DNA of 64,000 bases from Gottfriedia luciferensis (GTDB taxonomy: Bacteria; Bacillota; Bacilli; Bacillales; Bacillaceae_G), in the NCBI RefSeq assembly GCF_001712755.1, contig NZ_MDKC01000032.1, positions 62,001 through 126,000 on the forward strand, in the 5' to 3' direction. The position numbers were made by a program, and so were the translations under genes. The number at the start of each line of letters is the position of its first letter. Position 1 is the stretch's first letter. The notes beneath the pieces are model-generated. The model did no database searches and was not told the DNA's origin. It saw only the letters and a list, made by a program, of their open reading frames with translations. Positions 27,232 to 37,080 of this stretch are shown piece by piece.

Positions 27232-28314
27232 ATGAAGCAGCGTTCATTTCTGTCCATATTCGTCATCATGTTCCTATTAATTTTGGGGCCAACCAAAACT
27301 TCACATGCTCATTCCATAGATATGAGCTACTCAGATTTAAACATTGAAGGGAACGAGATTCTCTATGATCTTTTTATTGAACAAAAGGACTTGTTTCCAC
27401 ATTTCGGTACTGACTTAGATAATCTGGTGAATGATGAATCGGCCACGCAAAAAATCGAATCCTATCTACAGAAAGGCCTTCGCATAGATGTGGATTCAAA
27501 GCCCTTAACAATGGAATTGGTTTCGATGAACATGGCGCAAAAGGGTGTTATAAGAGGCATGGAATATCAAATGAGGTTTATCGCCGATGAAAACATCAAA
27601 CAATTTAATCTTCATTACGATCTTGTGTTTGACGATGTGCCTGCTCATACAAGTGTACTCATGGTCCATGTAGGGGATTATTTTCAGCAGAATATGATTG
27701 ATAGCACTAATAGAGATATTATGATCAACCTTCCTAAGGATCCTCCTAATGATCTTCCCCAGCCTAATATTAGCGCTGTTTTGTGGAAATACTTTAAGCT
27801 TGGAATCGAACACATTTTGTCAGGTTATGATCATTTGCTATTTTTATTATCCTTAGTATTAATCGCAACTAGACTCAAGGATGCGTTGAAGATTGTTACT
27901 GCTTTTACAATCGCCCACAGCGTTACACTATTCCTAGTGGCGACCGGTCGCATTCACGTCATCCCGTACTGGGTCGAATCCTTGATAGCCCTGACAATTT
28001 GTTATGTGGCAGTAGAAAACATATTTGTTCAAAAGGCAAAATGGCGATGGCTATTGACGGCCATATTTGGTTTGATTCATGGTATGGGTTTTGCCGGAGC
28101 CTTGGCTGAAACTGGACTTCCAAAGAGTAATCAACTTGGCTCTCTCCTGACGTTTAATTTAGGTGTGGAAGTTGGCCAGCTCATGGTCCTCTGCCTTTTA
28201 CTTCCTTTTTTGCTTTTGCTACGACGTTTCCCATGGTATCGTAAAATGGTGGTCTCAATGTCTTGCCTTATTTTTGTGTTGGCATTTTATTGGTTTATTC
28301 AAAGACTCCAATGA
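27232..28314 (+). CDS. HupE/UreJ-like membrane protein with secreted N-terminal domain
   Basis: 360 residues from the ATG at 27232 (AGAGGAT upstream). Signal peptide ending SHA, then an extracytoplasmic domain to about 175 beginning HSIDMSYSDLNIEG, then a seven-span HupE/UreJ_2 domain with its HISGYDHLLF-type motif (EHILSGYDHLLFLLSL), TIAHSVTLF and GLIHGMGFAG. His-rich spans suggest metal (nickel or cobalt) handling in relatives, but the extended form is uncharacterised. It shares the foreign-looking composition of the phosphoesterase upstream and was probably acquired with it. Confidence 0.85.
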   Translation: MKQRSFLSIFVIMFLLILGPTKTSHAHSIDMSYSDLNIEGNEILYDLFIEQKDLFPHFGTDLDNLVNDESATQKIESYLQKGLRIDVDSKPLTMELVSMNMAQKGVIRGMEYQMRFIADENIKQFNLHYDLVFDDVPAHTSVLMVHVGDYFQQNMIDSTNRDIMINLPKDPPNDLPQPNISAVLWKYFKLGIEHILSGYDHLLFLLSLVLIATRLKDALKIVTAFTIAHSVTLFLVATGRIHVIPYWVESLIALTICYVAVENIFVQKAKWRWLLTAIFGLIHGMGFAGALAETGLPKSNQLGSLLTFNLGVEVGQLMVLCLLLPFLLLLRRFPWYRKMVVSMSCLIFVLAFYWFIQRLQ

Positions 28315-28367
28315 GGCAGCCATAATTGTTATCCATAAAAATTAATAACTAGTGTATGGTTACATTC

Positions 28368-28396
28368 AAAAAGGTAGGAAAAATTCCTACCTTTTT
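28368..28396. terminator. Bidirectional terminator
   Basis: AAAAAGGTAGGAA (28368-28380) pairs perfectly with TTCCTACCTTTTT (28384-28396), between convergent hupE-like and permease genes; it reaches the permease stop codon. Confidence 0.9.
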
Positions 28397-29748
28397 CACT
28401 CATCATCTACGACAACATGATTTTTCCCTAACATGTAATAAACAGGAAGTCCAATTAACGTTAAACCAATTCCCCAAAAAGCTAAAATAGTTTGCGTCAT
28501 TAGTGTATTAACGACTATAAAGATCCCCCCAATTATTGCGATTGAGAGAACTAAAGGTAAAAAAGGTACTTTATATGGTCTTTTTAGATCTGGTTCCCGT
28601 TTTCGTAAAATATAAACCGCAATAAATGTTAATGTATAGAAAATCCAAATGACAAATACTAACATATCAGTTAATAAGTCAAATCCACCTATAAACATCA
28701 TAAATATGGCAACTATTAGGATAAATAGACCAGCATTATATGGAACACCAGTTTTAGATAATTTACCAAACCAACTACTAAAAGGAAGTTTTTGTTCTCT
28801 AGCCATTACATATGGAACCCTCATACCTGTCATTGTATAGCCATTAATTGTGCCAAATACAGATATCAAAATTCCGATTGAGACGAGTTTTCCTCCAAAG
28901 TTACCGAATAAGACTTTCGAAACTTCAGTGGCAGGTGTAGATGTACTAGCTAATTGTTCTGCGGTTAATACAAATAAAAAGGATATGTTAATTAAAAGGT
29001 ACACAGCCATTACAGCTGCTAAGCCAAATACGATTGCTTTTGGCAAATCATTTTTAGGGTTTTTCATTTCTCCGGCTATATTTCCTACGAGTATCCAACC
29101 ATCGTATGCAAACATCGTAGCAAGTAAAGCTGATCCAAGTGCTGGTAAAAAACTTCGATCACTTCCTACTTCAACTGGAAAAAGTTGAAAAGTTACATTT
29201 CCTTCATGTAATAATCCAAATATAATCAAAATCGCCAACGGTATTAGTTTACAAAACGTAAAAAGTGATTGAATACTACCAGCAGTTTTTGCTCCCAAAA
29301 AATTCATTAAAGTGATAAAAATTGCAGTAACTACAGCAATAATACTTACAGTGAATTGATTAGAATTGGCAGGGACACCAAAGATGGAAACTGCTTGCGT
29401 ACCAAATATGATCGAGAGAGCGGCAATATTAGCTGGAAAATAGATAATCGTTTGTGCCCATCCGAGTAAATAGGCAGTCAGATCTCCATATGTGTGCTTT
29501 AAATAGGCAATCATTCCTCCTGTTTTTGGAATTGCTGCGGCAAGCTCAGCACCTGATAAACCAGCACAAATTGTAATAATGCCTCCAATAATCCATGCTA
29601 ATAAGCCTAAGCTCGCAGATCCAGTTGCGCCATATACAGCTGTGGCTTTAAAGAAAACCCCACCACCAATTACAGTACCAATTACAGTAGTTAAAGCTGC
29701 AATAAATCCCATTTCTCTTCTTAATTTATTTTCCGACAATCGGATCAC
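28396..29748 (-). CDS. Amino acid permease, APC superfamily
   Basis: 450 residues, 12 spans. The N-terminal GTVIGGGVFFK is the APC unwound-helix substrate site, followed by TGGMIAYLKHTYGDLTAYLLG. A GTG at 29748 or a TTG at 29739 starts the protein; the latter has GGTGA better placed. The gene begins 14 bases after the threonine deaminase stop, so the two are one operon, and threonine or serine is the likely substrate (inference from context). Terminates at 28368-28396. Confidence 0.88.
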   Translation of the reverse strand: MIRLSENKLRREMGFIAALTTVIGTVIGGGVFFKATAVYGATGSASLGLLAWIIGGIITICAGLSGAELAAAIPKTGGMIAYLKHTYGDLTAYLLGWAQTIIYFPANIAALSIIFGTQAVSIFGVPANSNQFTVSIIAVVTAIFITLMNFLGAKTAGSIQSLFTFCKLIPLAILIIFGLLHEGNVTFQLFPVEVGSDRSFLPALGSALLATMFAYDGWILVGNIAGEMKNPKNDLPKAIVFGLAAVMAVYLLINISFLFVLTAEQLASTSTPATEVSKVLFGNFGGKLVSIGILISVFGTINGYTMTGMRVPYVMAREQKLPFSSWFGKLSKTGVPYNAGLFILIVAIFMMFIGGFDLLTDMLVFVIWIFYTLTFIAVYILRKREPDLKRPYKVPFLPLVLSIAIIGGIFIVVNTLMTQTILAFWGIGLTLIGLPVYYMLGKNHVVVDDE

Positions 29749-29762
29749 CCATTCTTAATAAA

Positions 29763-30770
29763 TCACTTTACTTCATTTCCAAAGAAATGTTCACAAACAC
29801 TGGAAATTCTCTCGAGGTCAACATTACCACCCGATATGATCGCTACTACTTTTTTATCTCTTATATATTTTGAAGCTTTACCAGATAAAATTACTGCTGT
29901 CGCTAGTGCACCAGAACCTTCCACAACTGCTTTACCGCGCTGTAGTAAATCCTTCATTGCTACTTCTATTTCATCCTCACTTACAAGAATTATTTCACTT
30001 ACTAATTCTTTTACAATTTCATATGTTAATTTCCCTGGAACTTTAACAGAACAACCATCGGCTATTGTAGGAGCAATATAGTTACTCACTATTTCTCCGG
30101 CGTCTATTGATGCTTTCATGCCATGTACATTCTCAGCTTGAACTCCAATTATGTCTATTGAAGGGTTAAATGATTTCAAAGCGACTGCAATTCCCGAAAT
30201 AAGGCCACCACCACCAATTGGAACAATGATTGTATCAACATCCCAAAGATCATCTAAAATTTCAATCCCAATAGTCCCTTGACCAGCCATAATGTAAATA
30301 TCATCATAAGGATGGATGAATGTTTCACCAGTTTCGTCTCGTACTTTAGCACAATAGTCTTTCGCATCATCAAAAGTATCACCGTATAAAATGATATTTG
30401 ATCCGTATCCTTCTGTTGCTTCAACCTTTGCTTTTGGTGCAGATGAAGGCATGATGATTTTACTCTTAATATGTAATAGCTTTGAAGATAATGCTACACC
30501 TTGTGCATGATTACCAGCTGAACATGCGATAATTCCTTTACTTCTTTCTTCATCAGTTAAATGATAAATTTTGTTAAATGCACCTCGAAATTTAAATGAG
30601 CCCGTTAATTGCATATTTTCAAGTTTTAAATAAATTTCTCCATCCGACTTTGAAGTTAAATAAAATGATTTTACTAATGGTGTTTTTCGAACTTTACCCC
30701 CTAAAAGTTCATATGCAGTTTTAATCTCTTTAATCGTTAAAGGTAAACCCTTGTGATCTAAATTATTCAT
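29763..30770 (-). CDS. Threonine/serine ammonia-lyase, catabolic type
   Basis: 335 residues, fold type II PLP enzyme. GSFKFRGAFNKI holds the Schiff-base Lys, SAGNHAQGVA and GGGGLISGIA bind cofactor. There is no C-terminal ACT domain, which sets it apart from IlvA at 37081 and matches TdcB-type deaminases making 2-oxobutyrate from threonine for breakdown. A serine racemase-like specificity cannot be ruled out. First gene of an operon with the APC permease. Confidence 0.9.
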   Translation of the reverse strand: MNNLDHKGLPLTIKEIKTAYELLGGKVRKTPLVKSFYLTSKSDGEIYLKLENMQLTGSFKFRGAFNKIYHLTDEERSKGIIACSAGNHAQGVALSSKLLHIKSKIIMPSSAPKAKVEATEGYGSNIILYGDTFDDAKDYCAKVRDETGETFIHPYDDIYIMAGQGTIGIEILDDLWDVDTIIVPIGGGGLISGIAVALKSFNPSIDIIGVQAENVHGMKASIDAGEIVSNYIAPTIADGCSVKVPGKLTYEIVKELVSEIILVSEDEIEVAMKDLLQRGKAVVEGSGALATAVILSGKASKYIRDKKVVAIISGGNVDLERISSVCEHFFGNEVK

Positions 30771-30886
30771 CTTCTAACTTCCTTTTTTAACAGCATTTTA
30801 ATTTTTCATTCTTGATACATGATAAGTTTGTGTCAAAGTACTAAACAAAATACCAAAAACAGGAATTAGTAAACAAAAGGGAAAAT

Positions 30887-30918
30887 AAAAAGAAGGAGAC
30901 AACTGTCTCCTTCTTTTT
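30887..30918 (-). terminator. Terminator of kbl-tdh
   Basis: AAAAAGAAGGAGAC (30887-30900) pairs with GTCTCCTTCTTTTT (30905-30918), directly downstream of the threonine dehydrogenase stop. Confidence 0.9.
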
Positions 30919-30921
30919 TGA

Positions 30922-31884
30922 TTAAGCTTGAGTTACGTTTAACTTTGCAGCTAATTTATTTAACATATCTTCAGACATACGATCTAAATCAAATTTCGGA
31001 TCGAAGCCCCACTCTTCTTTTGCAGCTGAGCTATCAATTGAATTTGGCCATGAATTGGCAATACCTTGACGAATAGGGTCAATGTCGAAATCTAATGTAA
31101 ATTCAGGGATGAATTTACGAATAGATGCCGCGATTTGAGTTGGTTCAAATGACATCGCTGAGATATTAAATGCATTACGATGTTTAAGTTTTGATGGATC
31201 TGCTTCCATTAACTTAATAATTGCATCAATTGCATCAGGCATATACATCATATCCATGTATGTTCCTTCACCGATAAATGAAGTATATTTCTTATTTTTT
31301 AATGCTTCGTAATAAATATCAACAGCATAATCAGTAGTACCTCCACCTGGCACTGTATCATAAGAGATTAAGCCTGGGAAACGTACGCCGCGAGTATCTA
31401 CGCCAAATTTTTCAAAGTAATAATCACATAATAATTCACCAGCTACTTTTGTAACACCATACATTGTAGTTGGACGTTGGATTGTATCTTGTGGTGTGTT
31501 ATCCTTTGGTGTTGCTGGTCCAAATGCACCGATTGAGCTTGGGGTAAAGAATTTTAAGCTTAATTCTCTCGCTACTTCAAGAGCATTCACTAATCCACCC
31601 ATATTTAAGTCCCAAGCTAATGTAGGTTTTGCTTCTGCAACTGCTGATAAAAGAGCAGCTAAATGAATGAAAGTATCAACTTCATACTTTTTAGCAATCT
31701 CTAACATTTTTTCTTTATCCATTACATCCAAAATTTCAAAATGACCAGTTTCTAAAATTGGACTACCTTCAAGACGGCGAATATCTGTCGCAACAACATT
31801 ATCATTACCGTATTCATTTCTAAGACGCATAGTTAATTCTGAACCGATTTGTCCAAAACAACCAGTAATTAATATTTTCTTCAT
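30922..31884 (-). CDS. tdh: SDR-type L-threonine 3-dehydrogenase (NAD-dependent epimerase family)
   Basis: 320 residues, extended short-chain dehydrogenase. [10 protein letters not shown] is the NAD-binding Gly-rich loop, SSIGAFGP and YGVTKVAGE supply the catalytic Ser/Thr and Tyr-Lys, and [22 protein letters not shown] is the signature of the epimerase-type threonine dehydrogenases. It converts threonine to 2-amino-3-oxobutyrate, which KBL (the adjacent upstream gene, 50 bases away) cleaves to glycine and acetyl-CoA. The pairing makes the call firm. Confidence 0.92.
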   Translation of the reverse strand: MKKILITGCFGQIGSELTMRLRNEYGNDNVVATDIRRLEGSPILETGHFEILDVMDKEKMLEIAKKYEVDTFIHLAALLSAVAEAKPTLAWDLNMGGLVNALEVARELSLKFFTPSSIGAFGPATPKDNTPQDTIQRPTTMYGVTKVAGELLCDYYFEKFGVDTRGVRFPGLISYDTVPGGGTTDYAVDIYYEALKNKKYTSFIGEGTYMDMMYMPDAIDAIIKLMEADPSKLKHRNAFNISAMSFEPTQIAASIRKFIPEFTLDFDIDPIRQGIANSWPNSIDSSAAKEEWGFDPKFDLDRMSEDMLNKLAAKLNVTQA

Positions 31885-31934
31885 TCCTTAGTCCACCTTA
31901 TAGTAATAAAATATATCGAAATTAATTTTTAAAA

Positions 31935-33128
31935 TTATTGAATAACGTTTAATTCACGACCAACTTTTTCATAAATAGCTAAAACTTCATCTAGCATTTC
32001 TTTAGTATGCGCAGCTGTTGGCATATTACGAATACGACCAGTTCCAAGTGGTACTGTTGGGAATACGATTGACTTCGCATAAACTCCCTCTTCGTATAAA
32101 CGTTTAGAAAATTCTTGTGTAAGATTTTCGTCACCGATAATACATGGTGTAATTGGTGTCTCAGACTCACCAATATTAAATCCAAGTTTTGATAAACCAG
32201 CTTTTAAATAATCTCCATTTTCCCAAAGCTTGTCGATTTTTTCTGGTTCTTCAGACATAATACGAATTGCTTCAATACATGCAGCAGCATTTGCTGGTGT
32301 TAAAGAAGTAGAGAATAAGAAAGGACGTGCACGAACTTTTAACCAATCGATTAATTGTTGCGAACCAGCTACATATCCACCTACAACACCAACTGCTTTA
32401 GAAAGTGTACCAATTTGGAAATCAATTTTATCTGATAATCCGAAATGCTTAACTGTTCCAGCTCCTTTACCCATAACGCCAGAACCATGAGCATCATCGA
32501 TATATGTAATTAAGCCAAATTCTTCAGCAATTTTTACGATATCAGGAATATTTGCTACATCTCCATCCATAGAGAAAACACCATCAGCAATGTACATAAC
32601 TTTCTCATATAAGCCACAAGTTGTAGCTTCTTTTGCTTTTTCACGTAAATCATCCATATCTTGGTGTTTTACACGAATAATTTTTGCCCCAGAAAGTCTG
32701 CAACCATCGATAATTGAAGCATGGTTTAATTCATCAGATAGAATTGCATCTTTTTTTGTCATAACTGCTGAAATAGCACCCATATTACAGTTAAAACCAG
32801 ATTGGAATGCAATAGCAGCCTCTGTATGTTTAAATTCAGCAATCGCTTTTTCAAGTTGATCGTGGATATCCATCGTACCATTAATCGTACGTACCGCTCC
32901 TGCACCAACTCCATATTTTTCAGTCGCTTCAATAGCAGCTTGTTTTAAACGAGGATGAGTCGCAAAACCAAGATAGTTATTTGAAGATAAATTTATAAAT
33001 TGTTTACCACTAATTTGAATAGTAGCTTCGTTAGAACCTTCTAAAGAGTTAATCTCATTATAGAGCCCTTTCTCTTTTAACTCAGCTAACTGTGGAGTTA
33101 AAAATGCTTCTAATGTCTTGCTTGACAT
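31935..33128 (-). CDS. kbl: Glycine C-acetyltransferase (2-amino-3-ketobutyrate CoA ligase)
   Basis: 397 residues, alpha-oxoamine synthase family. [19 protein letters not shown] near the N-terminus, [10 protein letters not shown], and [13 protein letters not shown] with the PLP Lys near residue 245. Works with the threonine dehydrogenase downstream. BioF-like 8-amino-7-oxononanoate synthase is the nearest alternative, but no biotin genes are present and tdh is adjacent. A good AAGGAG site is upstream. Confidence 0.95.
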   Translation of the reverse strand: MSSKTLEAFLTPQLAELKEKGLYNEINSLEGSNEATIQISGKQFINLSSNNYLGFATHPRLKQAAIEATEKYGVGAGAVRTINGTMDIHDQLEKAIAEFKHTEAAIAFQSGFNCNMGAISAVMTKKDAILSDELNHASIIDGCRLSGAKIIRVKHQDMDDLREKAKEATTCGLYEKVMYIADGVFSMDGDVANIPDIVKIAEEFGLITYIDDAHGSGVMGKGAGTVKHFGLSDKIDFQIGTLSKAVGVVGGYVAGSQQLIDWLKVRARPFLFSTSLTPANAAACIEAIRIMSEEPEKIDKLWENGDYLKAGLSKLGFNIGESETPITPCIIGDENLTQEFSKRLYEEGVYAKSIVFPTVPLGTGRIRNMPTAAHTKEMLDEVLAIYEKVGRELNVIQ

Positions 33129-33521
33129 AAATACCAGCTCCTTAATTAAGTTTATTTATCTAAAAGGAGTAAGCCCCCATTTTATATCTATTACTTATTA
33201 TTAAATAAATATAAAAAATTATCGTTTTATTATTTTCCATTTTTGTAAGAGAAAATTTTTTATGTACTGATTACAATATGCTTATTTGAGGCTTTCCGAA
33301 TTCAATTATAAATCGGTTACATTGCATTAGGAATACTTTTATTTAAAATTTATTCGAAAAAGGTTGAATTTAATTTATTATAAAGATTCATATAATTCGA
33401 ATATTATTCAATTTGTTTTTTCAGTAAAATATCTAGGGGTGAATAAGAGGTGAAAGAAGAATCATGTCGATTTAAGTCTTAGCTGTAAAAATATGTTTGA
33501 AATGTGTAAAGATGAGGCGTT

Positions 33522-33746
33522 GCAAATAAACATTTGAGAAGTGCAAATAAAATTTTAAAATGGCAATTAAAATTATCAAATTTGCAATTAATATCCGTAT
33601 ACCGCAATTAAAATCCAAAACCGCAATTAAAAATCCAAAACCGCAATTAAAATCCGAAAACCGCAATTAAAATCCATAAACCGCAATTAAAATTACCAAA
33701 TCTGCAATTAAATCCTAAAGAATCGCAAATAAAATAAATAATTACC
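33522..33746. repeat. Tandem array of eleven ~20-bp units (GCAATTAAAATCCnAAAACC)
   Basis: Units start at 33522, 33543, 33563, 33584, 33604, 33623, 33643, 33663, 33683, 33704 and 33725. Spacing is 19-21 bases. The central units are nearly identical and the outer ones diverge, as expected of an array growing from its middle. Each unit has two A-rich tracts about 10 bases apart, in phase with the DNA helix. Not coding: no unit-long frame is kept. The rest of 33129-34011 shows a terminator (33907) and AT-rich sequence only. Confidence 0.9.
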
Positions 33747-33906
33747 TATACTGGTAATGGTATTTTGACTTAAAATCTGTGTAGTTAAGATCCTTTCATA
33801 TCGAAATAAGCAAAACTTCTCTGATTCTTATTAAATCCATTAAAAAATTTCTTAATTTCTCTAAAAAAGATCGATCAAAGCACACGTACATTCTATTTTC
33901 GACATT

Positions 33907-33954
33907 AAAAAGGGGCGCCTATTTGTCAATTTATCCGACACATAAGACAGCCCC
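33907..33954 (-). terminator. Terminator of the MFS gene
   Basis: A long stem on the minus strand, GGGGC...GCCCC with inner pairing TATnTGTC/GACAAATA, followed by TTTTTAATG. Confidence 0.65.
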
Positions 33955-34011
33955 AATAAAGTATAAATTATTTTTTCACAAAACTAAGTTTCCAATTATA
34001 AATTAGTCCAT

Positions 34012-35202
34012 TTAAGCTCTTATTTGTGTGCCAACGGCTTGACTGATTTTCTTTTCATTCATTAAATAACGTGATAATCCAACCGTAACGATTAAAGAAA
34101 CCACTACAGGAATTGAGCCCATCCATGTAATTGAACGGATGGACAATTGACTGACTGCAAGCCCTCCGATTGCTGCACCAAATGCAAAGCCTAATTGCAT
34201 CATTGACTGATTTAAACCTAATAAAACATCAGATGATTTAGGAGAAATTGTTGCTAAGTTAAATTGTTGTGTTGCTCCAGATGACCATCCAGAAAATGAC
34301 CATAATGTAAGGATAATGATCACTGTATTGATTGAACTAGAGATGAATGATAATAATAAAATCGATAATATATTAAGTACTAATCCTCGTTTTAATGTAA
34401 GCGTAATCCCCCACTTGTCTGCACTGAATCCCCCGAATTTAGATCCAAATAAACTAGCTATACCAAGTATTAGAAGAGCAAAACTTAAAACATGATCGCT
34501 CATCTTAGTAGTTTGAATAAGATACGGTGATAAATAAGTAAATACGATGCCATATCCGCTCATTAAGAAAAATGTAATAGATAAGGCTAATGCAATTTTT
34601 GGTTGTTTAACCAATGAAATTTGCTGCAATAATGGAATCGGTTGATTACCATGTGTTTGTGGAATTGTTTTAACGATAATTGCTAAAGAGATTAAAACAA
34701 ATATGGCAACCCCAAGAAAGACCAGTCTCCAATCATAGGCAGCTGCTATAAATCTACCAATTGGGACACCTATAATGAGTGAAGCAGTAAATCCCATGAC
34801 AACAGTTGCAATTGAACTTGCCTTTTTATCTGCTGGTGCGATCTTTGCAGCCAAGCTTAGTACAGTTACAACTGTAACTCCTGCACTTAATGCCATTATA
34901 ATACGCGCAACCATAAACAAACCGTAACCAGGTGCAATTACTGCTAATAAATTACCTAAAATAAATACACTTAAAGAAAATAGTAATAATTTTCGTCGTT
35001 CCATTTTAGCTAATACGGCCATTAATATCGGTGTACCGATCGCATAGATTAATGAATACACCGTAATTAGTTGCCCTGCAGCTTCAATCGAAATACCTAA
35101 TTCTTCGGCCATTTTATCTAAGATACCTGAAATAACATATTGTGAAGTTCCTACTAAAAAACTGATCATTGCTAAAATATAAATTTTCCCTTTATTTGTC
35201 AT
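34012..35202 (-). CDS. MFS exporter of the ArsR-OYE regulon
   Basis: 396 residues, 12 spans, of the DHA1 (Bcr/AraJ/PbuE-like) branch: GTSQYVISGILDKMAEELG start, motif A LAKMERRKLLLFS and motif C-like GVPIGRFIAA. An operator-like palindrome (35227-35246) lies 25 bases upstream, shared with the OYE and ArsR genes, so it has its own regulated promoter. Probably removes a reactive compound or its OYE product; that is inference from regulation. Confidence 0.87.
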   Translation of the reverse strand: MTNKGKIYILAMISFLVGTSQYVISGILDKMAEELGISIEAAGQLITVYSLIYAIGTPILMAVLAKMERRKLLLFSLSVFILGNLLAVIAPGYGLFMVARIIMALSAGVTVVTVLSLAAKIAPADKKASSIATVVMGFTASLIIGVPIGRFIAAAYDWRLVFLGVAIFVLISLAIIVKTIPQTHGNQPIPLLQQISLVKQPKIALALSITFFLMSGYGIVFTYLSPYLIQTTKMSDHVLSFALLILGIASLFGSKFGGFSADKWGITLTLKRGLVLNILSILLLSFISSSINTVIIILTLWSFSGWSSGATQQFNLATISPKSSDVLLGLNQSMMQLGFAFGAAIGGLAVSQLSIRSITWMGSIPVVVSLIVTVGLSRYLMNEKKISQAVGTQIRA

Positions 35203-35226
35203 AAACTAATTCCTTTCATCATAATT

Positions 35227-35246
35227 ATATATTTCTATAAATACCG
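35227..35246. promoter_or_regulatory. ArsR-type operator copy 1 (before MFS)
   Basis: ATATATTTCTATAAATACCG shares the core ATTTCTATAAAT with the two other copies. Confidence 0.65.
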
Positions 35247-35314
35247 AAATAGTAAACTTTAGAGAAGGAAGCCACTTGATTAGCTTCCTTCTTACTATCT
35301 ATTCAAATTAAAGC

Positions 35315-36415
35315 TTAGATTAGAACATTTAGATGCTTTTTAACATCATATTCTTCAATTGCTTCACCTTTTTTCAAACGGTGTATAAGATCTGGATTCG
35401 AAATTAGAGGACGTCCAAACGCAGCAACATCAATTGTTCCTTCAACGATTGCTTTTTCTGCCATTTCAGGATTTAACGTTCCTACTCCAACAATAATTCC
35501 ATCCCAGTACTTTCTAACAAGCTGATGCATCGTTTTACCATCTGCAAGTATACGATCAAATTGCATAATCGAAGGATGTAATAAAGTTGCACCAACTTCT
35601 TTGAATGCTTCAATGAATGTACGAATTGCATATTCTGGGTCTTCCCACATATAACCCGGAATATCAGCTTTATGAGCAGAAAATCGAATCATTGTTCTTT
35701 CAGTACCAATTGCTTCGATAACTGCTTTTATTACTTCTTTCATGAAAGTTAATCTTTCTGGAAGATCACCACCGTATTGATCTGTACGATGGTTTGTAAC
35801 ATCTGAATTAAATTGGTCGATTAAGTATCCGTGTGCAGCATGAATTTCGACTCCATCAAAACCTGCTTCAATGGCATTTTTAGCTGCTTGAGCATATTGA
35901 TTGATTACCTCTTTAATATCCTCAGTAGTCATTTCTTCAGGTATATCATACGGCTTACGAAAACGAGAAACTAATCCTTCTGCAGGAATCGCTGATGGTG
36001 CTTGAGGTGGCTTATTTCCAGCAAGCTCGTGATGAGATAATCGTCCTACATGCCAGATTTGAGAAATCATTGTCCCTCCCTCTTTATGAACAGCATCCGT
36101 TACTTTTTTCCAAGCTTTTATTTGATCCTCAGAATAAATTCCTGGAATACCTGGGTAACCTTTTCCTCGTGGACTAATGACTGTTCCTTCAGAAATAATC
36201 AAACCTACGCCATCTGCAGCTCGTTTGCGATAATATTCAACTATATCCTCGCCAACTACACCCGTTTGATCATCTGCAAAACTTCTTGTTAATGGAGCCA
36301 TTGCAGTACGACTACGTAAATTCCAAGCACCTATTTTTACTGGTTCAAAAAGTTTACTTTCTAGACCATTTTCTAATTTTCCCCAACTAGTATTATCTTT
36401 GCTTACTAAACTCAT
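35315..36415 (-). CDS. Old Yellow Enzyme family NADH:flavin oxidoreductase
   Basis: 366 residues from the second ATG (36415), which is nine bases after AAGGGGG; the first ATG at 36421 is too close. OYE barrel: MAPLTRSFAD, GTVISPRGKGYPGIPGIYSE, SQIWHVGRLSH, and the substrate-binding GVEIHAAHGYLIDQFNSD with its His-Ala-Ala-His. FMN-dependent reduction of activated C=C or nitro groups. Belongs to the classical NemA/YqjM-like group by motif HAAH. Palindromic operator at 36439. Confidence 0.94.
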   Translation of the reverse strand: MSLVSKDNTSWGKLENGLESKLFEPVKIGAWNLRSRTAMAPLTRSFADDQTGVVGEDIVEYYRKRAADGVGLIISEGTVISPRGKGYPGIPGIYSEDQIKAWKKVTDAVHKEGGTMISQIWHVGRLSHHELAGNKPPQAPSAIPAEGLVSRFRKPYDIPEEMTTEDIKEVINQYAQAAKNAIEAGFDGVEIHAAHGYLIDQFNSDVTNHRTDQYGGDLPERLTFMKEVIKAVIEAIGTERTMIRFSAHKADIPGYMWEDPEYAIRTFIEAFKEVGATLLHPSIMQFDRILADGKTMHQLVRKYWDGIIVGVGTLNPEMAEKAIVEGTIDVAAFGRPLISNPDLIHRLKKGEAIEEYDVKKHLNVLI

Positions 36416-36438
36416 ATTCATTTCCCCCTTAGATTATT

Positions 36439-36458
36439 CGGTATTTCTATAAATACTG
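36439..36458. promoter_or_regulatory. ArsR-type operator copy 2 (before OYE)
   Basis: CGGTATTTCTATAAATACTG, an imperfect palindrome 24 bases before the OYE start. Confidence 0.75.
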
Positions 36459-36489
36459 AAATATAAAGTAAAATTATACCGCTTTATTT

Positions 36490-36756
36490 TTAAAGTAAAG
36501 CGGGTGCATATTTTTCCAAAACTTCTCGTTGTAAACTATAGTATCTGAAGGTTCCTTCTTTGCGGACTGTTAGCAAGCCACAATCAAGTAATGGTTTTAA
36601 ATGATGTGTCAATGTAGAATTGGCCGATACTTTTATTTGATTTTTCATTTCTGAACAAGCTAATTCAGATTGCTTAGCAAGTACTTTAACAATTTGTAAA
36701 CGAGTAGATTCTCCTAATGCTTTATAAACCTTTACTGCAATATCATCGTTCACCAC
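36490..36756 (-). CDS. ArsR family transcriptional repressor
   Basis: 88 residues, a winged helix: LGESTRLQIVKVLAKQSELACSEM, then SANSTLTHHLKPLLDCGLLTV (recognition helix) and GTFRYYSL wing. The metal-binding ELCVC motif is absent; only Cys34 and Cys59 remain, so it may sense a reactive or organic compound instead of arsenic. Palindromes upstream of its own gene, the OYE gene and the MFS gene make a three-target regulon. Confidence 0.92.
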   Translation of the reverse strand: MVNDDIAVKVYKALGESTRLQIVKVLAKQSELACSEMKNQIKVSANSTLTHHLKPLLDCGLLTVRKEGTFRYYSLQREVLEKYAPALL

Positions 36757-36788
36757 TTTAACCTCCTCTCAAAAACCAACGCTTATTT

Positions 36789-36808
36789 CAGTATTTCTAG
36801 AAATATTG
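36789..36808. promoter_or_regulatory. ArsR-type operator copy 3 (before arsR-like gene)
   Basis: CAGTATTTCTAGAAATATTG, the most symmetric copy (one mismatched pair), 33 bases before the regulator's start. The remainder of 36809-37020 shows nothing clear. Confidence 0.75.
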
Positions 36809-37025
36809 TATTTTATGTAGTTTATGATGTCAAGTGCCACGATTTCAAAAATATTTAAAACAGAATTAGCCTAATTTGAAGCAGAGAATAGTTGAACTTT
36901 AAGTGATAGCTTTTCTTAATTTTAGGGTGTTGTATTTTTCTGAGAATATACTTTAAGAAGAAATGCGGACAAATTATATACTTCGAAGTGATACGTTCAT
37001 AAGCATTTTTGATGATAAAACCAAA

Positions 37026-37056
37026 AACCCACAAAGAAAATATTACCTTGTGGGTT
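37026..37056 (-). terminator. Terminator of ilvA
   Basis: AACCCACAA (37026-37034) pairs with TTGTGGGTT (37048-37056), 25 bases after the ilvA stop. Confidence 0.8.
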
Positions 37057-37080
37057 ATTTCACTATAGTAATTAAATAGT

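Noticed and set aside
28163..28345. Plus-strand 60-codon frame
   Set aside because: Out-of-frame overlap with the end of the HupE-like gene.
33472..33666. Minus-strand frame of 64 codons (DFNCG-type repeats)
   Set aside because: It is only the translation of the 20-bp tandem repeat; unit lengths of 19-21 do not keep frame.
33522..33746. CRISPR array
   Set aside because: The repetition is continuous at about 20 bp with no unique spacers and no cas genes.
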